Assembly (NCBI GenBank): GCA_910577585.1
Contig: CAJTNN010000026.1
Location: 1-34,787 of the forward strand
DNA from: an uncultured Muribaculaceae bacterium
GTDB lineage: Bacteria > Bacteroidota > Bacteroidia > Bacteroidales > Muribaculaceae
Direction of reading: 5' to 3'
Length of the DNA stretch: 34,787 bases
Of the stretch, positions 30,201 through 34,787 are shown in pieces (within the stretch, counting starts at the first letter, position 1; the number at the start of each line of letters is the position of its first letter). The translations under genes and the position numbers were made by a program. The notes beneath the pieces were generated by a model. That model saw only the letters and a list, made by a program, of their open reading frames with translations, ran no database searches and was not told the origin of the DNA.

Positions 30201-33200
30201 GCAAGATGGACAACACCAACTTCGAGAACTCGAATGTAGAGTATCTGCAGTTCTGGCTTCTCGACCCCTTCCTTGATGAAGAGAACCCCAACCGCGAGGG
30301 TGGCGACCTCTACTTCAACTTCGGCGAGATATCCGAGGATATTCTTAAGGATGGCATGAAGAGTTATGAGAATGGTGTGCCCATCGATGGCGACGACCAG
30401 TTCATGACCGAGACCGCCTGGGGACGCGTCAGCCGCCAGAACTCACTCACCTATGCCTTTGAGAACGCCACCGATGCGCGTCCGAAGCAGGATGTGGGTC
30501 TGGATGGTCTGCCCAACGATGATGAATTCAACTTCCCGTCATATCAGACCTATCTCGACGGATTGCGCTCGCGCATCTCGGCCGACCGCATAGCGGCAAT
30601 GCAGGAGGTGCCCTGGAGCCCCTTCAATGACCCGGCAGGCGACAATTATCATTTCTATCGCTCGGATTATTATGACGCTGTGCAGGCCACAATCCTCGAA
30701 CGCTACAAACACTACAACGGCGTCGAAGGCAACTCCCTCTCGCCCGACCAGAGCGATAATCCGCAGTATCAGTCATCGCGCACTGTGCCCGATGTCGAGG
30801 ATATCAACCAGGACAACACGCTCAACGAATATGAGCGCTACTATCAGTATAAGGTGTCAATCCGCCCCGAAGACCTTGAGGTGGGCAAGAACTACATCAC
30901 CGACAAGCAGGTGAGCCGCGTCAACACGCGTGCCGGCGAGCAGGAGGCGGTGTGGTATCAGTTCAAGATACCCTTGAGCAGTCCCGACAAAGTAGTGGGC
31001 GGCATCAATGATTTCTCTACCATACGCTTCGCGCGCATCTTCATGACAGGCTTCAAGGAGGTGACACATCTGCGCTTCGCCACCCTCGAACTCGTGCGCG
31101 GCGAGTGGCGCGACTATCAGTTCAATCTCAACAGCCGCAATGATTCGCCGGCTGAGGGTGAGCTCGACATGTCGGTGGTGAATATTGAGGAGAATGCCGG
31201 ACGCACACCTGTCAACTATGTGCTTCCTCCCGGCGTCGACCGCATCCAGGATCCAGGCCAATCACAGGCCACCCAGCTCAACGAGCAGTCGTTGCAGCTC
31301 AAACTCACCGGCCTGCAGCCCGGCGACGCACGCGGCATCTACAAGAATACCCAACTCGACCTGCGCATCTACCGGCGTCTGCAGATGTGGGTGCATGCCG
31401 AGGCCCTGATTGATGATCCCACAAATCTCAAGGATGGCGACCTCTCGATATTCGTGCGTCTTGGCTCGGATGTGAAGAACAACTACTACGAGTATGAGGT
31501 GCCCCTCGACATCACTGCCCCCGGCACCTACAACAACTTCAATTCAGCCGACCGCGCACTCGTGTGGCCCCTCTCCAACCGTCTCGACCTTGAATTCGAG
31601 GCCCTGACCAGTCTGAAGACCGAGCGCAATCGTGACCGTTCGGCCGGCACCGAGGGAGTCAGCTACACCACACTCTACACACGCCGCGATCCGCAGAACG
31701 ACCGCAACAACATCTCTGTGCTCGGCAATCCATCGCTCTCTGATGTGAGAGTGATGCTCATCGGCGTGCGCAACCGCTCGGCATCTGCCAAGGATGGCAT
31801 CGTGTGGGTCAATGAGATGAAGGTCACCGACTTTAATGAAGATGGTGGCTGGGCTGCCAATGTCAACGCCAATCTTGCGCTCTCGGATGTGGCCAACGTA
31901 AACTTCTCATTCCATAAGGAGACAGAGGGCTTCGGCGGTGTCGACCAGGGATTGTCGTCGCGGCGCCTGGATGATTATCAGCAGTATAATGTGGCCGTGC
32001 AGGGCGATGTGGGCAAACTCGTGCCGGAGAAGGCCAAGCTCTCCGCCCCGGTCTATTATGCCAAGTCGGCCGAACGCACGGTACCCAAATATAACCCGCT
32101 CGACCAGGATATCCTGCTCAAGGATGCACTCGAGGCAGCCACTACGAAGCAGGAGAAGGACTCGATCAAGAGTTACGCCGTGACACGCAAGGAGGTGGAG
32201 AGCTTCTCAATCTCAAGCCTGCGCTTCAATGTGCAGAGCAAGACCCCCATGCCATGGGACCCCGCCAACTTCACACTTGCCTTCTCATTCAATCGCCAGA
32301 AGAATTTCGACCCGACTACTGAATATGAATACACAAATGACTATCGCGGTTCATTCCAGTATTCATACTCACCGATGATCAAACCCCTCAAGCCCTTCTC
32401 CTGGGTGAAGGGGAAGAGCAAGAATGCCAAATTCCTGCGTGAGTGGCAGATCAACTGGCTCTTCAATAACCTCACTTTCCTCACCTCGATGACCCGCTAC
32501 TACTACGAGCAGCAGACCCGCAGCGAGGTGGATGTCAACTTCCAGCTTCCGGTGCAGGTGAGCAAGAATTTCTACTGGAACCGCCAGCTGTCGCTCAGTT
32601 GGAATCTGCTGCCGAGCCTCACATTCTCATTCAATTCCAATACTACGGCACGAATCGAGGAGGCTGTGGGTGCGGTCAACAAACGCCTCTTCCCTGATAA
32701 GTACCGCGACTGGAAAGACACGGTGCTCTCATCATTGCGCGGATTGGGCACACCTTGGAACTACAATCAGACCTTTACCGGCTCCTACAAGGCCCCGTTC
32801 AGCAAGATAGCCTTCCTTGACTATCTCACCGCCAATGTCACCTACACCTCGACTTACCAGTGGGACAAGGGTGCCACCGTAGATGATGTGTATCTCGGCA
32901 ACTCCATCCAGAACCAGTCGTCGTGGAACGGCGATGCCCGTATCAACTTCGAGACTCTCTTCAACAAATCGAAATATCTGCAGCAGATCAACAAGCGCTT
33001 CGCCTCATCATCGCGCGGCAACACGCAGTCGCGCAATGGCCAGCGCAATGCCGGCGTCAAGAAGGATCAGCCCAAAAAGTTTGAGCGTGCTGTGACCCTG
33101 GCCGAAGACACCACCACCATCGTCGAGCATAATCTGAAGACAAAGAAGGTGAAATTCCGAGCCACCTCAAATGGCAAACCTGTCACCCTCAAGACGCGCG

Positions 33201-34726
33201 TGATAGATGAAAACAAGATTGAGATTCTCTCGAAAGGGAAGATGAATCTGAAGGTCATCGTCACTGAAGACAAGAAGGAGAAGAAACCCAGCTTCGGCAG
33301 CGAGTTTGCGCAATATGCGCTGCGATTCCTGATGATGCCCCGCAGCCTCAGCGTCAGAATCAAGGATAGCCATTCGCTCAATCTGCCCCAGTTCTCGCCA
33401 AATGTGGGTGATATCTTCGGGCAGAGCCAGGCCTATGGTCCGATGGCTCCCGGCCTGGATTTCGCCTTCGGATTCTTCGATGAGTCGTATGTGCAGCGTG
33501 CGCTTGACCGTGGCTGGCTTATCACCGACAACAATCAGGTGTCGCCCGCAATATGGAATCAGGCCAAGGAGTTCAACTTCGAGCTCCAGCTTGAGCCTAT
33601 ACGAGGGCTGAAGGTGACGCTCACCTCCAATCTCACTGACTCGCGTACGCGTCAGGTGCAGTTCATGTATGAAGGTATGCCCACATCGCGCACCGGCTCT
33701 TACACCCGCACCCATGTGGCCATTCTCACCGCCCTCAAGGGTTCAAAAGCAGAGAATGGCTATGCCTCCGAGGCTTTCACTAAATTTCTCGATTATATCC
33801 CACAGGTGGCGCAACGCTATGAGGCGCAGTATCGAGGACTGAATTATCCGTCGACCGGATTCATGGAGGGTAATCCCCTGGCCGGCACACAGTATAATCC
33901 TGAGATAGGGGGTGTCAGCACCACCAGCTCTGATGTGCTTATTCCGGCCTTCATCGCGGCCTATAGCGGCATGGATGTCAATAAGATTACCCTCGACCTG
34001 TTCCCGGGTCTGGCCTCGATGATGCCTAACTGGAAGGTCACCTACGATGGATTCCTCCAGATGGGCAACATGAAGAATATCTTCAAGACCTTCACCATCA
34101 GTCATGCCTATCAGTGCACATATTCGGTAGGTGGCTACTCATCTTTCCTCAACTGGCAGGGTGTGGATGGCGACTATGGTTTCACCTACGATGAGTTGAA
34201 CGGCACGCCGATTCCATCATCCCCTTACAGCATATCGAGTGTGGCCATCACCGAGCGCTTCGCTCCGCTGATCGGCGTCAACATGACCTTTAACAACGAC
34301 CTCCAGGTCAACGCTGAATATAAGGATTCGCGCACGCTGAATCTCAATTCATCGGCCGGTCAGGTAGTGGAGACTGTCAGCAAGCAGCTCACAGTGGGGG
34401 CAGGCTTCAAGATTGCCAACTTCAATAAGATTATCAAGATGGGAAGCCGCCAGGGAAATGTCAACAATGACCTCTCGCTCAATCTTGACTTCTCTTACGC
34501 CAACAACTCGAGCCTCATCCGCCGGATTGAGACTGCCTACACGCAGGCCACTCAGGGCACCAGCACATTCTCAATTAACTTCATGGCAAGCTATGTGCTC
34601 AGCAAGCGCATCACGCTCAATGCCTTCTTCGACCATCAGGTCAACACCCCCCTGGTCAGCAACAGCTCATATCCGACCTCAAACTCCAACTACGGCGTGA
34701 GCGTCAACGTCTCACTCGCCCGCTGA
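27245..34726 (+). CDS. sprA: SprA, outer-membrane translocon of the type IX secretion system
   Basis: This 2493-residue protein is SprA (Sov in Porphyromonas), the giant barrel through which type IX secretion substrates cross the outer membrane. An N-terminal hydrophobic signal (AAILILLLGSIISIAQ) is followed by a Pro-rich linker. Typical SprA segments then follow: FNILDMNFSLGPLEKIFGPG, GVRLTTQGSIQLSMG, long alternating strands such as KFNMTYNTDATFDFDSKNLK, and FIDDFESTQTGVDLRSPYSW near residue 840. A basic, charged insert lies at about 1915-2015 (KKDQPKKFERAVTL ... DKKEKKPSFGSEF), and the C-terminus is NYGVSVNVSLAR. The length is in the usual range. It follows ruvA by 28 nt. Other T9SS genes are not in the window, and none of the other secreted proteins here ends in an evident T9SS sorting domain, which is expected because the genes are scattered. 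Confidence 0.95.
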   Translation: MTSARRFHTYIRRLRPAAILILLLGSIISIAQYRQTQLDPPPPAPEPRYLPDTHIPDSIVLPAAVAPTQPRGYDAFAAAEYAADLTDPSNIRTEAIYDPESGMYVVHTRLGDRDLVTPMMMTVEEYNNRVNRLGMYDYFRERNSVKVQEAEKQPFNILDMNFSLGPLEKIFGPGGVRLTTQGSIQLSMGIKSNKTDNPALSLKSRRKTYFDFDQKIQATIGASVGDKLKFNMTYNTDATFDFDSKNLKLAYEGKEDEIIKSIEAGNVSMTTGSSLIRGGTALFGVKTKLQFGKLTLTGLLSQQNSESKTINTTGGVQTTQFNLRANEYDANRHFFLAQYFYDNYDQFASKLPHVSSGISITRIEVWITNKNSNYQESRNFVGFMDLGENTRLASDYWIPNTSQPIPTNSSNNLLEVIKTNYPDARNINRVTQVLEPLQTYGITGGRDYEKVESARLLKSNEYTLNSQLGYISLKQALNSDEVLAVAYEYTYNGKVYQVGEFSSDVTRTDESLYLKMLRGTTISTKLPMWKLMMKNVYNLGAYQLQQKNFKLNIKYLSDTTGTEITYLPVGDIANQPLLQVMNLDRLDSNQESNSDGIFDYVEGYTVQSQSGKIIFPVAEPFGKHLERKIGNAALAAPYVFQELYDSTLVVAKQFADKDKYSLIGEYQASNGAQIRLNAMNVPRGSVVVTAGGATLTENSDYTVDYSMGIVTITNQSIIDSGTNVSVTLENQSLFSMQRKTLLGLDAQYRFSKEFTLGATLLHFSEKALTEKVNIGDEVINNTMWGLNLAYNKDFMWLTNLLNKVPTINAVAPSSIKLNAEFAQLVPHQQKSGSNQGSSFIDDFESTQTGVDLRSPYSWFLASTPYDGGSDPLFPEAGLSNNVDYGKNRALLSWYYVDRLFTQKNSSMIPGYLKNDLKQLSNPYVREVKVNEIFPNREVVYGEQNLIQCLNLSFYPTERGPYNLDADNIDADGNLLNPEKRWGGIMRKMDNTNFENSNVEYLQFWLLDPFLDEENPNREGGDLYFNFGEISEDILKDGMKSYENGVPIDGDDQFMTETAWGRVSRQNSLTYAFENATDARPKQDVGLDGLPNDDEFNFPSYQTYLDGLRSRISADRIAAMQEVPWSPFNDPAGDNYHFYRSDYYDAVQATILERYKHYNGVEGNSLSPDQSDNPQYQSSRTVPDVEDINQDNTLNEYERYYQYKVSIRPEDLEVGKNYITDKQVSRVNTRAGEQEAVWYQFKIPLSSPDKVVGGINDFSTIRFARIFMTGFKEVTHLRFATLELVRGEWRDYQFNLNSRNDSPAEGELDMSVVNIEENAGRTPVNYVLPPGVDRIQDPGQSQATQLNEQSLQLKLTGLQPGDARGIYKNTQLDLRIYRRLQMWVHAEALIDDPTNLKDGDLSIFVRLGSDVKNNYYEYEVPLDITAPGTYNNFNSADRALVWPLSNRLDLEFEALTSLKTERNRDRSAGTEGVSYTTLYTRRDPQNDRNNISVLGNPSLSDVRVMLIGVRNRSASAKDGIVWVNEMKVTDFNEDGGWAANVNANLALSDVANVNFSFHKETEGFGGVDQGLSSRRLDDYQQYNVAVQGDVGKLVPEKAKLSAPVYYAKSAERTVPKYNPLDQDILLKDALEAATTKQEKDSIKSYAVTRKEVESFSISSLRFNVQSKTPMPWDPANFTLAFSFNRQKNFDPTTEYEYTNDYRGSFQYSYSPMIKPLKPFSWVKGKSKNAKFLREWQINWLFNNLTFLTSMTRYYYEQQTRSEVDVNFQLPVQVSKNFYWNRQLSLSWNLLPSLTFSFNSNTTARIEEAVGAVNKRLFPDKYRDWKDTVLSSLRGLGTPWNYNQTFTGSYKAPFSKIAFLDYLTANVTYTSTYQWDKGATVDDVYLGNSIQNQSSWNGDARINFETLFNKSKYLQQINKRFASSSRGNTQSRNGQRNAGVKKDQPKKFERAVTLAEDTTTIVEHNLKTKKVKFRATSNGKPVTLKTRVIDENKIEILSKGKMNLKVIVTEDKKEKKPSFGSEFAQYALRFLMMPRSLSVRIKDSHSLNLPQFSPNVGDIFGQSQAYGPMAPGLDFAFGFFDESYVQRALDRGWLITDNNQVSPAIWNQAKEFNFELQLEPIRGLKVTLTSNLTDSRTRQVQFMYEGMPTSRTGSYTRTHVAILTALKGSKAENGYASEAFTKFLDYIPQVAQRYEAQYRGLNYPSTGFMEGNPLAGTQYNPEIGGVSTTSSDVLIPAFIAAYSGMDVNKITLDLFPGLASMMPNWKVTYDGFLQMGNMKNIFKTFTISHAYQCTYSVGGYSSFLNWQGVDGDYGFTYDELNGTPIPSSPYSISSVAITERFAPLIGVNMTFNNDLQVNAEYKDSRTLNLNSSAGQVVETVSKQLTVGAGFKIANFNKIIKMGSRQGNVNNDLSLNLDFSYANNSSLIRRIETAYTQATQGTSTFSINFMASYVLSKRITLNAFFDHQVNTPLVSNSSYPTSNSNYGVSVNVSLAR

Positions 34727-34787
34727 CCCTCCGGGAGGAGGGGCGCCCTCGCCCAACGCCGTTAAGTTAAGGAAGGGCCTGAATATC
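34727..34787 (+). other. Downstream flank of sprA
   Basis: A GC-rich segment starting CCCTCCGGGAGGAGGGGCG can form a short stem and may be the start of a terminator. The window ends before the next gene. Confidence 0.35.

Overview
This window is chromosomal DNA from a member of the Bacteroidales. It is most like a gut Muribaculaceae (S24-7 type), but that assignment is inference from gene content and not a search result. Supporting signs are a SprA-type giant outer-membrane protein directly behind ruvA, several TonB-type and barrel-type outer-membrane receptors, promoters of the Bacteroidetes form (TTTG, about 20 nt, TAnnTTTG), few strong Shine-Dalgarno sites, and a GG-type peptide precursor with a radical SAM/SPASM maturase.

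Layout. 0.3-2.3 kb: malate dehydrogenase (-) and a small secreted Gly/Pro-rich protein (+). 2.4-7.5 kb: two outer-membrane receptors (-). 7.7-11.7 kb: hisS, an unrecognised 407-aa gene and a secreted histidine acid phosphatase (+). 11.8-13.8 kb: a DPM1-like glycosyltransferase and a DUF2156 protein (-). 14.1-14.5 kb: two identical tRNA-Arg(ACG) genes with their own promoter and terminator (-). 14.4-15.6 kb: an Rpn/PD-(D/E)XK nuclease gene broken by two palindromic elements (-). 15.6-18 kb: an AT-rich stretch with a radical SAM/SPASM enzyme and a small Cys-rich peptide gene (+), followed by a divergent outer-membrane barrel protein at 18.0-20.3 kb. 20.3-26.5 kb: a housekeeping minus-strand run (folB, rpiB, engB, lysC, yqgE, a low-molecular-weight phosphatase, a GNAT acetyltransferase, recR). 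26.6-34.7 kb: ruvA and the 7.5-kb sprA (+).

Two things stand out. First, the intergenic DNA carries a set of palindromic elements. Three full-length copies (14692-14888, 15341-15531, 24443-24629) have three different sets of long perfect terminal inverted repeats, but all enclose the same kind of 77-78 nt hairpin core. Shorter derivatives lie at 7534-7606, 22003-22046, 23503-23542 and elsewhere. Two full copies sit inside one nuclease gene. Removing 191 nt and 193 nt restores a single 289-codon frame with family-like residues at both joins and no target duplication. This looks like a modular, non-autonomous mobile element family that inserts without target-site duplication.

Second, the radical SAM/SPASM gene plus the 64-aa precursor (IYGG leader motif, five-Cys core) looks like a compact ribosomally made, post-translationally modified peptide locus, possibly served by the outer-membrane protein just downstream. 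The remaining genes are ordinary Bacteroidales housekeeping and envelope functions.
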